64,000 bases of DNA from Aeromonas rivipollensis (GCF_037811135.1 NZ_CP149130.1:571001-635000); one strand, 5' to 3'. Counted from the stretch's first letter, positions 16,373-27,234 are shown. Numbers and translations: made by a program. Notes: generated by a model from the sequence alone, not told the origin.

Positions 16373-17473
16373 TCAGCCCGCCCGGACGGCGACGGTGCGC
16401 TTGAACCCCTTCTCGGCCTGATTGACCTTGTAGAGGTAGCGACGGGCCTCCGCCTTGGGGTGCTGCTCGGTCAGCACCTGATAGACAGCCTCGGGGGAGA
16501 GCCGGTTGATCATGTCTGGGGCTGCCTTGCGGTTGCTGGAGAAGGTGTTGAGCACCCCTCCTGCACCGCCGTTGTAGGCGGAGATCACCGCATAGCGACG
16601 GGATTGGGGATCCTGGATATCCGCCAGATAGACGGTCTGCAGCAGGTGCAGATAGGCAGTCCCCACGTCTATGTTGTAGGCCGGATTGAACAGATCCTCC
16701 CGGGTTGGCTGACCGTTCCTGCCCTTGACCCGCACATAGACGTCCCGTCCGGCGGTGGCCGGGATCACCTGCATCAGGCCATAGGCATTGGCATGGCTGA
16801 CCGCATAGGGGTTGAAGCTGCTCTCTGTCTTGATCACCGCATAGATCAGGCTCTCGGCGACGCCGTATTTGCGGGAGGCCTCGCGGATGATGCTGGCGTA
16901 CTTGTAGCCGCGCTTGTCCTCATGGTTGGCCACCATGGGGATGTCGACGAAGAAGATGGTGCGAATGCCGAGGGTGCGCTTCTTCATCGCGCTGGCCAGC
17001 AGGTAGTCGGCATAGCGCTCCGCGCGCCAGCCGGAACGGATGGCCTGACCCTGGGTGTCCAGCACCTGGCCATAGAGGAAAGGCTCGCCACCCGGCATGA
17101 TCTCTCTATCCGAATAGAGATCCACTTCCGCCGGATCGTCCGGGGTCAGCAGCGTCTCTATGATGGCTCGGCGCAGGTGGGCGCGGGGATCGATACCCGA
17201 GACAGTCTCCACCATGATGTGGCCGCTGGAGAAGTCGACGTGGGCCCTGCTCTTATATTGATCCGTGTATTTGACGTAGTCAAACTTGCCCGCAAACAGT
17301 GCCTCGCGTCCCCATATCTCGTTCACGTTATGGGAGAGCGCACTGATCATGTGTTCGAAGCCGCGGATGTCCTTGCCGTTGACCAGATCCTCGTCTTCTG
17401 CCCCGGGTTTGGGAGAAGAGGAGCAGGCAGAGAGAAACAGCAGGGCGCACAGCAGCCAAAAAATTCGACCCAT
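16373..17473 (-). CDS. mltC: membrane-bound lytic murein transglycosylase C
   Basis: MltC cleaves the MurNAc-GlcNAc bond of peptidoglycan to leave 1,6-anhydro ends. The protein is 366 residues. The lipobox FLSAC puts the acylated cysteine at residue 17, followed by SSS, consistent with outer-membrane sorting. A DUF3393-type N-terminal domain precedes the SLT domain from about 185. The catalytic glutamate lies in KTESSFNP, with the family motifs GLMQVIP and AYNGGAGG downstream. ATG 17473 gives a proper lipoprotein signal; a frame to 17509 adds a hydrophilic stretch before it. The order mutY-yggX-mltC is the same as in E. coli. Confidence 0.95.
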   Translation of the reverse strand: MGRIFWLLCALLFLSACSSSPKPGAEDEDLVNGKDIRGFEHMISALSHNVNEIWGREALFAGKFDYVKYTDQYKSRAHVDFSSGHIMVETVSGIDPRAHLRRAIIETLLTPDDPAEVDLYSDREIMPGGEPFLYGQVLDTQGQAIRSGWRAERYADYLLASAMKKRTLGIRTIFFVDIPMVANHEDKRGYKYASIIREASRKYGVAESLIYAVIKTESSFNPYAVSHANAYGLMQVIPATAGRDVYVRVKGRNGQPTREDLFNPAYNIDVGTAYLHLLQTVYLADIQDPQSRRYAVISAYNGGAGGVLNTFSSNRKAAPDMINRLSPEAVYQVLTEQHPKAEARRYLYKVNQAEKGFKRTVAVRAG

Positions 17474-17652
17474 AAGATCCTCAAACTGGGCGGTGGGGCC
17501 GCCCGTCACTCATTTGCCTTGAACCAGAAGAGGGCCAGCCGTCGATGGGCACTCAATCTGGATCACGGGGACAACTCATTGGCACCGGGGTGGGAGCCGC
17601 ATGGCCGCAGATGCCGGACTTTGGCACTCTGCGCCCTGCTCGCCGACTCGGT

Positions 17653-17921
17653 TTACTGGCTGGGAGGGGTGTAACCGTCGATGGCCACTTCACCCGCTTC
17701 AAACAGGTAGTTCACCATCTCCTTTTCCAGCAGCTGGCGATGCTCGAGATTCATCATGTTCAGCTTCTTCTCGTTGATCAGCATCACCTGTTTCTTCTGC
17801 CATTCGGTCCAGGCTTCCTTGCTGATGTTGTCGAAGATCCGCTTGCCGAGTTCGCCGGGATAGAGTTGGAAATCCAGGCCAGGACCCTCTTTTTTCAGAC
17901 GCTGGCAAAATACGGTACGGC

Positions 17922-17925
<4 letters not shown>
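17653..17925 (-). CDS. yggX: probable Fe(2+)-trafficking protein YggX
   Basis: The protein is 90 residues, as expected. It starts [27 protein letters not shown] with the single conserved cysteine at position 7. YggX is thought to protect Fe-S clusters from oxidative damage and to help iron movement. The start codon overlaps the mutY stop by 4 bases, giving translational coupling. The pairing with MutY, an Fe-S enzyme, is conserved in gammaproteobacteria. Confidence 0.96.
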
Positions 17926-18995
<1,070 letters not shown>

Positions 18996-19015
18996 GGTGT
19001 TCTCATGTTATTGAT

Positions 19016-19040
19016 TAAAAAGGGGAGCTCTCGGGCTCCC
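19016..19040 (-). terminator. terminator of exeAB
   Basis: The stem GGGAGC/GCTCCC with a CCGAGA loop is followed on the minus strand by CTTTTT. It separates exeB from mutY. Confidence 0.75.
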
Positions 19041-19090
19041 TCTTGAAATGCCGGCCAGGCCCGCAGGCCCGGCTTGCCATTGTGGCTTGC

Positions 19091-19777
19091 TCAGCCGCGC
19101 CAGTCCTGCAGCGCCTTGAGGCTGACATGCTGACCGCCGACCTGCAGGATGATGTAATCCTGGGCGATGGCGACCAGCAGCACCCCGGGGGCGACCTCGC
19201 TGCCCTCGTGCAACTCCCGCCCGTTGAGCACCACGGCGCGTTTGGCCGGGTCGGAGGAGAAGTTGTGGGCGCCATAGGTCAGGGGAGGTACCTGCTGCTT
19301 CAGCGCAGGATCCAGGGCGCTGATCGGCATGGCGCCGGACTGGGGCTGGGCCTGGGGGGCCGTCTCTTCCACCAGCGGGGTGTTGTTGAGGGCCATCATG
19401 ATGCGCTCCGCCAGGCTCTGGGTGCCGTTGCCGGCGGTCGCCGTCGCGGTGGGCGCGGCAGCGGCTTTGGGCTGCACCACGGGTTCTGGCAGGGGCGGGG
19501 GCAGCGGGCGGGTGATCATGGGTCTGGGCTCGACCCGCACGAAGGGGGGCGTCACCACCTCCTTCACCTCGATCTGCTGTTCGATGGGCTTGAGATGATA
19601 GAGGTGCCAGCCATAGTTGGCGGCCGCCCCCATGATCAGGGCAAGGGGTGCCAGCAGCCACCAGATCCAGCGACGGTTCGGCTCCTCCTCCTGGCTCACG
19701 GGCAGGCCCATGAGGGGCATGTGGGGGGTAAACTGGGGCTGATCGGCGCGGCGCAAGGCCTTGAGCAGGGTAGACAT
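19091..19777 (-). CDS. exeB: type II secretion assembly protein ExeB (GspB family)
   Basis: ExeB pairs with ExeA to place and assemble the ExeD secretin in the peptidoglycan and outer membrane. The protein is 228 residues. It has a short cytoplasmic N-terminus (MSTLLKALRRAD), one membrane segment at about 37-56, a long Pro/Ala-rich periplasmic linker (about 75-150), and a compact C-terminal GspB domain (LPPLTYGAHNFSSDPAKRAVVLNG-type fold from about 165, ending VSLKALQDWRG). The start shares one base with the exeA stop (TGATG). It is the second gene of exeAB. Confidence 0.93.
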   Translation of the reverse strand: MSTLLKALRRADQPQFTPHMPLMGLPVSQEEEPNRRWIWWLLAPLALIMGAAANYGWHLYHLKPIEQQIEVKEVVTPPFVRVEPRPMITRPLPPPLPEPVVQPKAAAAPTATATAGNGTQSLAERIMMALNNTPLVEETAPQAQPQSGAMPISALDPALKQQVPPLTYGAHNFSSDPAKRAVVLNGRELHEGSEVAPGVLLVAIAQDYIILQVGGQHVSLKALQDWRG

Positions 19778-21420
19778 CAGGAGTCCTCCTCCACCAGGGA
19801 GGCCATGGCGTCATCCGCCACGGCATCCAGATCGACAGGGGTGCTGGCACGCAGGGATTCATCCTCCAGCCTCGGCATGGGCTCACCTGCCACCACATTC
19901 AGGCGCAGCAGGGTATTGCTGCCGGCGATGCCGTCCGGGGTCAGTCCCTGCTCGCGCTGGAACTGCTGCAGCTTGTTCTTGAGGGTGGCATCGAAGCGGC
20001 TCACCTTGCGATCCGGTTGCTGCATGGCGCGGCTCAGCGCATTGTCCAGCCACTGAACCTGGGTCGCACCGGCATTGCTGCCGATCAGGGTCACCCCGCC
20101 CTTGGGCATGCGCCACAGCAGGGTATAGCTGCCCCCCCAGGCGTCGGAGAGCCACTGCCTGTCCACCTGCCAGCTCTGATTGCCGATGAGCAAGGAGGCC
20201 TTGTCCGGCCCCAGGCTGACCAGGGTGGCATAGTAGAGGCCGCCGGTCTCGTCGGTCAGGCTGATGAGGGCCGGGTGTTGCAGCGCCTGCAGCTGTGCCA
20301 GGGTGGCTTCCCCTTCCTGGCAGCGCAGACCGGCGCGGGGGGCATCGTCACAGGTCGACTCCTCCAGCTCGGTCTGGTAGCCCCACACCTTGTAGAGATT
20401 CTGCATGGCCACACCGGGGTCCAGCGCCTGATTGATGGCGCGGGTCAGCTGCTCCTGCTGCTCAGGGGTGTCATCCACCTTGACCGGCACTTCCACCTTG
20501 ACCAGGGGGCGGGTCGGGAAGACGCCGAAGAACTGCCAGCCCCACCAGCCGGTGGCGACCAGCAGGGCGCCGGCCAGCGCGACCAGCAGACCGGACTGCC
20601 AGGTGCCCTCGTCACGAATGCCGCTTACCTCATAGGCCGACTGACTGATGTCGCCGTGCACTATCTTGTGGCTGCCGCGGGCGAAGGCGGCGATCAGGGC
20701 GCGATCGCAGATGAGGTTGATGAGGCGCGGGATGCCGCCTGAGAGGCGATGCAGGGTCTGGATCGCCTTGGGGGTGAAGATGGGCTGGACGCAGCCCGCC
20801 ACCTGCAGCCGGAAGCGCACATAGGCATCCACGTCCTGATGGGAGAGCGGCAGCAGGTGATAGCGGGCCGTGATGCGCTGGGCCAGCTGGCGCAGCAGGG
20901 GCTGGCGCAGCATCTGTTGCAGCTCCGGCTGGCCGATGAGCACCACCTGCAGCAGCTTCTTCTCGTCTGTCTCCAGATTGGTGAGCAGTCGCAACTGCTC
21001 CAGCACGCCGGGAAGCAGATGCTGGGCTTCATCCACCAGCACCACGCTGCGCTTGCCCGCCGCCAGGTTGGCCAGCAGGTGATCGCGAATGAGATCGAAC
21101 AGCTGCTTGAGGCTGGCCTCCTGGGCATAGGGCAACTGGAACTCGTCACAGATGGCCGCCAGCAGATCCCGCTCGGTCAGGGAAGGATTGAGGATGTAGG
21201 CGATCTCGGTCTCGGCGGGCAACTGCTGGAGCAGGCAGCGGGAGACTGTGGTCTTGCCCGTACCCACTTCCCCCGTCAGCAGCACGAAGCCGCCACCGTC
21301 CTGCAACCCGTAGTTGAGGTGGGCGAGGGCCTCCCCGTGACGTTCGCTCATATAGAGGTATTTGGGGTTGGGCGAGATGGAGAACGGGGGCTCCGACAGA
21401 CCGAAGAACTGTGTGTACAT
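19777..21420 (-). CDS. exeA: type II secretion ATPase/peptidoglycan-binding protein ExeA (GspA)
   Basis: The protein is 547 residues, equal to the described A. hydrophila ExeA. The cytoplasmic AAA domain has Walker A GEVGTGKT at 50-57 and Walker B VVLVDEAQ at 126-133. One membrane segment spans about 277-300. The periplasmic C-terminus ends in a peptidoglycan-binding domain (about 470-525, containing KLQQFQREQGLTPDGIAG). ExeA multimerises on peptidoglycan and is needed for secretin assembly. ATG 21420 is preferred because MYTQFFGLSEPPF is the conserved family start. The frame continues to 21492 without support. Confidence 0.96.
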   Translation of the reverse strand: MYTQFFGLSEPPFSISPNPKYLYMSERHGEALAHLNYGLQDGGGFVLLTGEVGTGKTTVSRCLLQQLPAETEIAYILNPSLTERDLLAAICDEFQLPYAQEASLKQLFDLIRDHLLANLAAGKRSVVLVDEAQHLLPGVLEQLRLLTNLETDEKKLLQVVLIGQPELQQMLRQPLLRQLAQRITARYHLLPLSHQDVDAYVRFRLQVAGCVQPIFTPKAIQTLHRLSGGIPRLINLICDRALIAAFARGSHKIVHGDISQSAYEVSGIRDEGTWQSGLLVALAGALLVATGWWGWQFFGVFPTRPLVKVEVPVKVDDTPEQQEQLTRAINQALDPGVAMQNLYKVWGYQTELEESTCDDAPRAGLRCQEGEATLAQLQALQHPALISLTDETGGLYYATLVSLGPDKASLLIGNQSWQVDRQWLSDAWGGSYTLLWRMPKGGVTLIGSNAGATQVQWLDNALSRAMQQPDRKVSRFDATLKNKLQQFQREQGLTPDGIAGSNTLLRLNVVAGEPMPRLEDESLRASTPVDLDAVADDAMASLVEEDS

Positions 21421-21670
21421 AAGGATCCATTCCATTGTTATGGGCGGCAGGTTAAAGCCTCCCCAGAGGGATGTCAAAGACCCGGACGCCATAAGAGGGG
21501 CATCATAGCCGGTGCCTCAAATGCCGGTGGTGATCGCGCCCGGATTATGGCAATAAGCGGCCATCTTCCGGTGCTTTCTCCCGGGGTGGCGGGCGGGCCT
21601 CTTGCGGGCGCATCGTCTATGACGGCCAAAAGCGGTATCATCGAGGCAGGTTTATCGAGGGAGAGTGCGC

Positions 21671-22909
21671 GTGCAGATTTATCTGGTTGGGGGGGCGGTC
21701 CGTGACCGCCTGTTGGGCTTGCCCCAGGGGGACAGGGACCATCTGGTGGTCGGTGCCACTGTGGAACAGATGCTGAACCTGGGGTTCACCCAGGTCGGCC
21801 GCGACTTTCCGGTGTTTCTCCACCCCAGCACCCAGCAGGAGTACGCCCTGGCGCGCACCGAGCGCAAGCAGGGGCAGGGCTATACCGGCTTCGTCTGCCA
21901 CGCCGCCCCCGAGGTGACGCTCGAACAAGATCTGCTGCGCCGGGATCTCACCATCAACGCCATCGCCGAAGATGAGAGCGGGCAACTGCACGATCCCTAT
22001 GGCGGGCTCCGGGATCTGGAGGCGCGGCTGCTGCGCCACGTCTCCCCGGCCTTCGCCGAGGATCCCCTGCGCATCCTGAGGGTGGCGCGCTTCGCCGCCC
22101 GTTTCCATGAGCAGGGTTTCGTGGTGGCCCCCGAGACCCTGGCCCTGATGCGGGAGATGACCGACGCCGGCGAGCTCGCCCACCTGACCCCGGAGCGGGT
22201 CTGGAAGGAGCTGGAGAAGGTGCTGCTGGGGCAGACCCCCAGGGTCTTCTTCGAGGTATTGCGCGACTGCGGCGCCCTCAAGGCGCTGTTCCCCGAGCTG
22301 GACGCCCTGTTCGGGGTGCCGGCCCCCGCCAAGTGGCACCCTGAGATAGACACCGGCATCCACACCCTGATGGTGCTGGATCAGGCCTGCCAGCGCTCCC
22401 CGGATCTGCCGGTCCGCTTCGCCGCCCTCTGCCACGACTTTGGCAAGGGCCTGACCCCGCCCGCGTTCTGGCCAAGCCACCACGGTCATGGCCAGAAAGG
22501 GTTGCCGCTCATCCGGGATTTCTGCGAGCGGTTCAGGGTGCCGAACGACTGCCGCGACCTGGCCCTGTTGGTGAGCGATCTGCACACCCACATCCACATC
22601 GCCTTCGATCTCAAGCCGCCGACCCTGCTGAAGGTGTTCGACAAGGCGGATGCCTGGCGCAGGCCGGAGCGCTTCGCCCAACTGCTGGACGCCTGCCGCG
22701 CCGACTTCCACGGTCGTACCGGTTTCGAAGAGAAGGTCTACAGCCAGCCGGACTATGTGGCCCAGGCCCTGGCGGCGGCCCAGGCGGTACCGGTCAAGGA
22801 GATAGTGGCGGCGGGCTTCAAGGGGGAGGGGATTCGCGAGCAACTCGCCAAGCGCCGGCTCGATGCCATCAGCCGGGTGCGCGACGAGTGGACCTTTATC
22901 GAGGAATAA
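21671..22909 (+). CDS. cca: multifunctional CCA-adding tRNA nucleotidyltransferase
   Basis: Cca builds or repairs the CCA end of tRNAs. The protein is 412 residues. It has the class II nucleotidyltransferase signature GGAVRD, metal ligands D21 and D23 (DRD), and the RRDLTINAI and [11 protein letters not shown] motifs. An HD phosphohydrolase domain contains CHDFGKG at about residue 255, as in E. coli. GTG 21671 is the start, because GGGAG lies 7 bases upstream and [12 protein letters not shown] is the family start; GTG 21665 would be too close to the ribosome site. It is a single gene, divergent from exeA. Confidence 0.96.
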   Translation: MQIYLVGGAVRDRLLGLPQGDRDHLVVGATVEQMLNLGFTQVGRDFPVFLHPSTQQEYALARTERKQGQGYTGFVCHAAPEVTLEQDLLRRDLTINAIAEDESGQLHDPYGGLRDLEARLLRHVSPAFAEDPLRILRVARFAARFHEQGFVVAPETLALMREMTDAGELAHLTPERVWKELEKVLLGQTPRVFFEVLRDCGALKALFPELDALFGVPAPAKWHPEIDTGIHTLMVLDQACQRSPDLPVRFAALCHDFGKGLTPPAFWPSHHGHGQKGLPLIRDFCERFRVPNDCRDLALLVSDLHTHIHIAFDLKPPTLLKVFDKADAWRRPERFAQLLDACRADFHGRTGFEEKVYSQPDYVAQALAAAQAVPVKEIVAAGFKGEGIREQLAKRRLDAISRVRDEWTFIEE

Positions 22910-22970
22910 GCGCCTCTGCAGGGTCGATGAGCTAAGCGTCGGCGACCGTTTGAGGCAACGCAGAGGCATA

Positions 22971-23001
22971 AAAAAGCCCGGGTCAGTGACCCGGGCTTTT
23001 T
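22971..23001. terminator. bidirectional terminator between cca and pit
   Basis: A 31-base palindrome AAAAAGCCCGGGTCA / TGACCCGGGCTTTTT serves both convergent genes. Confidence 0.9.
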
Positions 23002-23014
23002 GCTGTGAGGTTGC

Positions 23015-24280
23015 TTAAGAGAAGCAGGCCTGCAGCACGTAGAAGATGGCTATGGCCAGGATGGCGCCGGCGGGCAGGGTGATGACCCAGGAGACCACTA
23101 TGTTGCGCAGCACGCCCAGGTTCAGGGCGGCAATGCCACGGGCCAGACCCACCCCCATCACTGCACCCACCAGGGTCTGAGTGGTGGAGATGGGCAGACC
23201 TGTACCCGAGGCGATCACCACTGTGGCGGCGGTGGCCAGCTGGGCGGCGAAGCCACGGCTCGGAGTCAGGTGGGTGATGCCGGTGCCGACGGTGGCCATC
23301 ACCTTCTCACCCATGGTGGCCAGACCGATGACGATACCTATGCCGCCAAGGGGAAGGATCCACCAGGCGATGTGGGAATTGCCGGTGATCTGGCCGGCAC
23401 TCTCGACTGTGGATACCACGGCGGAGAGCGGGCCTATGGCGTTGGCCACGTCGTTGGAGCCGTGGGCGAAGGCCATGGCACAGGCGGTGATCACCATCAG
23501 GATGCCGAACACCTTCTCCACGTTGGCGAAGTGCATCTTGTTGTCATCCTGCGGGTTGTACTGCTGACCGCGAATGTAGAACCAGCCGCCGATGGAGAGG
23601 GTCACCGAGATGGCGATGGAGAGCAGTATGCCCTCGCCGTCGCTCAGGTGCAGACCGACGTGGGTCAGCCCCTTCTTGATGGTCACCAGACAGATGACCA
23701 GCGCGGTCAGGAACATGTAGAAGGGGACATAGCGCTTGGCGTTGGCCAGCGGGTTGTCGGTGTTGAAGATGAGCTTCTGCACGCTGATGAACATGAAGTA
23801 GGCGATGATGCCCGAGATGGCCGGTGTGACTACCCAGGAGCCGACTATGCCGCCAAACTTGCTCCACTGCACCGCTTCCGGGCCGACACTCACCACGGCG
23901 AAGCCGACGATGGCTCCTATGATGGAGTGGGTGGTGGAGACGGGCCAGCCGAAGTAGGAGGCCAGGATCAGCCAGAGGCCGGCCGCCAGCAGGGAGGCGA
24001 TCATGCCGAGCACCAGCACGTCCGGGGTATTGGCAAAGGCATTGGTATCTATGATGCCGTTGCGGATGGTCGCCGTGACCTCGCCACCGGCCAGATAGGC
24101 ACCGGCGAACTCGAAGATCATGGCGATGATGATCGCCTGACGTATGGTCAGGGATTTGGTGCCGACCGATGTGCCCATGGCGTTGGCGACGTCGTTCGCC
24201 CCTATGCCCCAGGCCATCAAAAAGCCGAACAAGGCCGCCACGAGCACCAGGGTGGTGCCGTAATTTGCGATAATGTCCAT
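23015..24280 (-). CDS. pit: PiT-family inorganic phosphate transporter
   Basis: The protein is 421 residues with about ten membrane segments. It carries the two inverted PiT signature repeats: GANDVANAMGTSVG near residue 27 and GSNDVANAIGPLSA near 275, each followed by the STTHS/STTQT sites. It moves phosphate with cations (Na+ or H+ as metal phosphate). A PhoU-like gene lies 25 bases upstream on the same strand and is presumably co-transcribed. Confidence 0.93.
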   Translation of the reverse strand: MDIIANYGTTLVLVAALFGFLMAWGIGANDVANAMGTSVGTKSLTIRQAIIIAMIFEFAGAYLAGGEVTATIRNGIIDTNAFANTPDVLVLGMIASLLAAGLWLILASYFGWPVSTTHSIIGAIVGFAVVSVGPEAVQWSKFGGIVGSWVVTPAISGIIAYFMFISVQKLIFNTDNPLANAKRYVPFYMFLTALVICLVTIKKGLTHVGLHLSDGEGILLSIAISVTLSIGGWFYIRGQQYNPQDDNKMHFANVEKVFGILMVITACAMAFAHGSNDVANAIGPLSAVVSTVESAGQITGNSHIAWWILPLGGIGIVIGLATMGEKVMATVGTGITHLTPSRGFAAQLATAATVVIASGTGLPISTTQTLVGAVMGVGLARGIAALNLGVLRNIVVSWVITLPAGAILAIAIFYVLQACFS

Positions 24281-24305
24281 TAGTAGTGTTTACCCAGTCA
24301 GTCGA

Positions 24306-24986
24306 TTACGAACGAGCCAGCATCAGTTCCAGACGGGCGCCAACGCGCTCGGCCTGATCAGCCAGGTCACCTACCCATTCGAGGATCTTGTAGAGGAACA
24401 TAACGTCGATCGGATTGTACTTGTGCTCAACGGCTTGCAGCTGTTGGCGCAGCCCGATCTGCATGGTGTCAGTATCGTCCTCGATGAGATCCAGCTGGTG
24501 GATCATCTCGGCAACCATTTCAACTTCACGTCCTTTAAAGCCGGTTTCGAGCAGCTCATCGAGTTCTCCGATGGCTTTTTCGGCTTGGGCGGTCGCATCG
24601 ATACAGCGTTTGAGATAGGCCATGAAATCGGCACGCATCTCGGTGGGGAATTCCATTTTGCGGCCAAGCATGCGGCCGGAAATATCCTTGGCACGGTTGG
24701 CAATCTTGTCCTGTTGTGTCAGCAGTTCCAGCAGATCGGTACGGGCGACCGGCAGAAACAGACCGCGAGGCAGTTTGAGGCGAATTTCGCGTTTGAGAAT
24801 GTCCGCTTCTTTTTCCAGCTGGGCTATCTGTTGCCGGATTTTCTCGGCATCTTCCCAACGGTCTTCGGCAACGGCATCAAAGAAGGGAACCAACTGCTGG
24901 GAGCACTGGTGAACCTTGACGATATGCTTCTGCAGCGGCTTGATGGGGGACTTGGCAAAAAGACCCAAAATAGTATTTACTGGCAT
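24306..24986 (-). CDS. TIGR00153/DUF47 PhoU-like regulator of the Pit transporter
   Basis: The protein is 226 residues and nearly all helical with many acidic residues. The E/DxxxD-type metal-binding pattern of PhoU-like DUF47 proteins appears in QLEKEADILKREIR and HQLDLIEDDTD. Such genes are typically coupled to pit genes and are thought to control phosphate uptake. ATG 24986 is preferred; a TTG at 24992 would add two residues. It is the first gene of the two-gene operon with pit. Confidence 0.88.
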   Translation of the reverse strand: MPVNTILGLFAKSPIKPLQKHIVKVHQCSQQLVPFFDAVAEDRWEDAEKIRQQIAQLEKEADILKREIRLKLPRGLFLPVARTDLLELLTQQDKIANRAKDISGRMLGRKMEFPTEMRADFMAYLKRCIDATAQAEKAIGELDELLETGFKGREVEMVAEMIHQLDLIEDDTDTMQIGLRQQLQAVEHKYNPIDVMFLYKILEWVGDLADQAERVGARLELMLARS

Positions 24987-25155
24987 GGCCAAACCTGTGT
25001 CGGTGAAAAAACACTCGATACGATTTTATGAGGGGCGCAGGATAACCGAACTGTGCCATCAATAAAACCGTGAATTAATCCTTATCTATCGCTGGCATTA
25101 TATCCTCGCGACCCGGATCATGCCCCCCAAAGTTGCCTGCCTGCCCGGAATGACT

Positions 25156-26100
25156 ATGCAAACTGAGATCGAGATAAAGTTTTTCGTCACCAGCAATATT
25201 CAAGAATCTCTCTCCAACTTTCTGAATTCACTTGAAATTATCTCCTCTGAGCAAGCCAGGCTCGGCAATGTCTATTTCGATACGCCCGCTCTGGATCTGC
25301 GTCGGCTCGACATGGGATTGCGGATCCGCCGCAGCGACCATTTTTCCGAGCAGACGATTAAATGTCGGGGCCAGGTGGTCGGCGGGCTGCACGCCAGACC
25401 CGAATACAATGCCCCGGTGAGCGGGGATCTGCCTACCCTGTCCGCCTTCCCTGATGCCATCTGGCCGAGTCTGGCCGTGCGCGACGAGATCCAGTCCAGT
25501 CTGGTGGCCCAATTCAGCACCGATTTCCTGCGCCGTCACTGGCTCATCGCCTTCGAGGGGGCACAGATTGAACTGGCCTGGGATCGGGGGGAGATTGTCG
25601 GTGCCCTGGGGCGCACCGAGATCGACGAGCTGGAGCTGGAGCTCAAGTCCGGCGAGGCGAGGGCCCTGTTCGGGCTGGCCGCGCGGCTGGCGGAGCTGGG
25701 GGGCGTCCGGTTGGGGGCCCAATCCAAGGCGCAGCGGGGCTATCGGCTGGCGGGGCTCGGCAAGCCCCTGACAGCGCAACCCTTGCCGGATGTCGGCGGG
25801 CTAGATGGCAAGGCCTGCATCACGCTCGGCCTGCAGCTCTGGCAGCATCACGAGCAGCTCTGGCTGGAGTGTGGGGGTGAGGAGCGGCCGCTGGCACTGC
25901 AAGGGATGCTGCAGGGCTGTGCCCTGGTGGCCGAGGCTGCCGACACCCTGGCACGGGTGCCAGCCTGGTTGCCCGCTCTTCGGGTGCAGCAGCGCTTGCT
26001 GGCTGAGGCGGAGGAGGCGCGGCTCGGAGCACTGCTGCACGGCGCCGATCTCGTGGGCCTGCAACTGGCCATAGCGGCCTGGTTGCACCTGGATTCTTGA
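25156..26100 (+). CDS. CYTH-domain inorganic triphosphatase, YgiF-like with shortened C-terminus
   Basis: The protein is 314 residues. Its N-terminal CYTH tunnel domain has the ExExK motif at 4-8 (EIEIK) and then GGLHARPEYN, STDFLR and ELELELKSG as in E. coli YgiF. That enzyme hydrolyses inorganic triphosphate. E. coli YgiF is about 430 residues with a CHAD domain after CYTH. Here only about 100 residues follow, with a few histidines (WQHHEQLWLE), so the CHAD part is shortened or replaced. ATG 25156 is preferred, with ATG 25150 possible. It is divergent from the phoU-like gene and ends at a bidirectional terminator. Confidence 0.85.
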   Translation: MQTEIEIKFFVTSNIQESLSNFLNSLEIISSEQARLGNVYFDTPALDLRRLDMGLRIRRSDHFSEQTIKCRGQVVGGLHARPEYNAPVSGDLPTLSAFPDAIWPSLAVRDEIQSSLVAQFSTDFLRRHWLIAFEGAQIELAWDRGEIVGALGRTEIDELELELKSGEARALFGLAARLAELGGVRLGAQSKAQRGYRLAGLGKPLTAQPLPDVGGLDGKACITLGLQLWQHHEQLWLECGGEERPLALQGMLQGCALVAEAADTLARVPAWLPALRVQQRLLAEAEEARLGALLHGADLVGLQLAIAAWLHLDS

Positions 26101-26123
26101 GAGTTCAGGTTTGCACTGAATGA

Positions 26124-26151
26124 AAAAAGGTGAGCCCAGGCTCACCTTTTT
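26124..26151. terminator. bidirectional terminator between the CYTH gene and slyB
   Basis: A 28-base palindrome, AAAAAGGTGAGC / GCTCACCTTTTT with a CCAG loop, serves both convergent genes. Confidence 0.9.
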
Positions 26152-26179
26152 GTTTGCTGATGGAAAGTGCCCGTCAGGC

Positions 26180-26650
26180 TCAGTTCACCACGGCCACGTT
26201 GATGCTGCCATTGCCCTGGGTCATGCGGACCCGGGCGCCGGGCACGAAGGTGGGGCTGGCCTTTTGCACCACGACGATGGATTCGCCATTCTCTTTCTTG
26301 ATCTCGAGCTCGACGCCATCCACCTGGTTGAGCTTGTCACCGGCGGCCTTGCCGGCGGCGGCACCCGCTATGGCCCCCCCGGCCGTGGCGATGTCCTGGC
26401 CTGTGCCGCCGCCGATGGTGCTACCCAGCAGGCCACCGACCACGGCGCCGCCTATGGTGCCGATCAGGGAGTTCTCATCGGCCTGGATCTTCACCGGACG
26501 GGTGGAGACTATGGTGCCGTAGCTGACGGTCTGGACCTGCTTGGCGCGATCCTTGGTGTAGACATCGCCGGAGTAGACGTCGCTGTTGGCACAGCCGGTG
26601 ATGGCGGTGGTGGCGGCCAGCAGGGTGACGAGAGCGATACGTTTCAACAT
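26180..26650 (-). CDS. slyB: outer membrane lipoprotein SlyB (Pcp family)
   Basis: The protein is 156 residues. The lipobox AITGC sets the acylated cysteine at residue 20. A Gly-zipper segment (GGAVVGGLLGSTIGGG and GGAIAGAAAGKAAGD, about 68-108) is the SlyB/17 kDa antigen hallmark and inserts into the outer membrane. In enteric bacteria SlyB is under PhoPQ and helps stabilise the outer membrane; regulation here is not visible. AGGAGG lies just before ATG 26650. Confidence 0.93.
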   Translation of the reverse strand: MLKRIALVTLLAATTAITGCANSDVYSGDVYTKDRAKQVQTVSYGTIVSTRPVKIQADENSLIGTIGGAVVGGLLGSTIGGGTGQDIATAGGAIAGAAAGKAAGDKLNQVDGVELEIKKENGESIVVVQKASPTFVPGARVRMTQGNGSINVAVVN

Positions 26651-26781
26651 GATGGGCCTCCTGGGCGGGCATCGGGTTAATCGGTTTGATGCATTCCACT
26701 CTACGCCAACCGGATTGTGCATTAAACCCGCAAAGTGTAACCAATTATATGACCTGAACGATGGTCAGCCCTCGACACGGG

Positions 26782-27234
26782 TCAGGTCAGGGCCTTTTCC
26801 AGCAGCAGGCGATCCTCCCCGGGGCCGAAATAGCCGGGCTCCTCGGCCAGCAGGGCGTAGCCGAGGCGCAAGTAGAGGCGCTGGGCCGGATTGGCCGGAT
26901 CCACGGTCAGCCTGACTCGTGCCACCTGCAGCTCTGCCAGTGCCTGCTCCACCCGCAGCATCATGCGCTCGGCCAGGCCAAAGCCGCGGGCCTCGGGCCG
27001 CACCGCCAGAGAGAGCAGCCAGCCCTGAGACCGATCCTGACCCAGGCCCCCCAGGGCATAACCCAGCAGCCTGCCCTCCAGCTCCGCCACGATCAGCAAG
27101 GCGGGCCAGAGATCCATGGCCTGACGGAAGAAGAAGGCGGGGTAGACATCCTCCCCGAAGACGTCGGCGTCGATCTGCCAGATGGCGTGCATGTCGGCGT
27201 GGGTGGCAATGCGCAAAACGGGGGACGGCTGCAT
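26782..27234 (-). CDS. GNAT family N-acetyltransferase
   Basis: The protein is 150 residues with a single GNAT fold. Beta4 and motif A read WLLSLAVRPEARGFGLAERMM, with the acetyl-CoA pyrophosphate loop RxxGxG/A-like RGFGLA near residue 83. Motif B (VDPANPAQRLYLRLGY) contains the usual tyrosine near 126. It resembles RimI-like enzymes but the substrate is unknown. It lies 131 bases upstream of slyB on the same strand. Confidence 0.85.
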   Translation of the reverse strand: MQPSPVLRIATHADMHAIWQIDADVFGEDVYPAFFFRQAMDLWPALLIVAELEGRLLGYALGGLGQDRSQGWLLSLAVRPEARGFGLAERMMLRVEQALAELQVARVRLTVDPANPAQRLYLRLGYALLAEEPGYFGPGEDRLLLEKALT

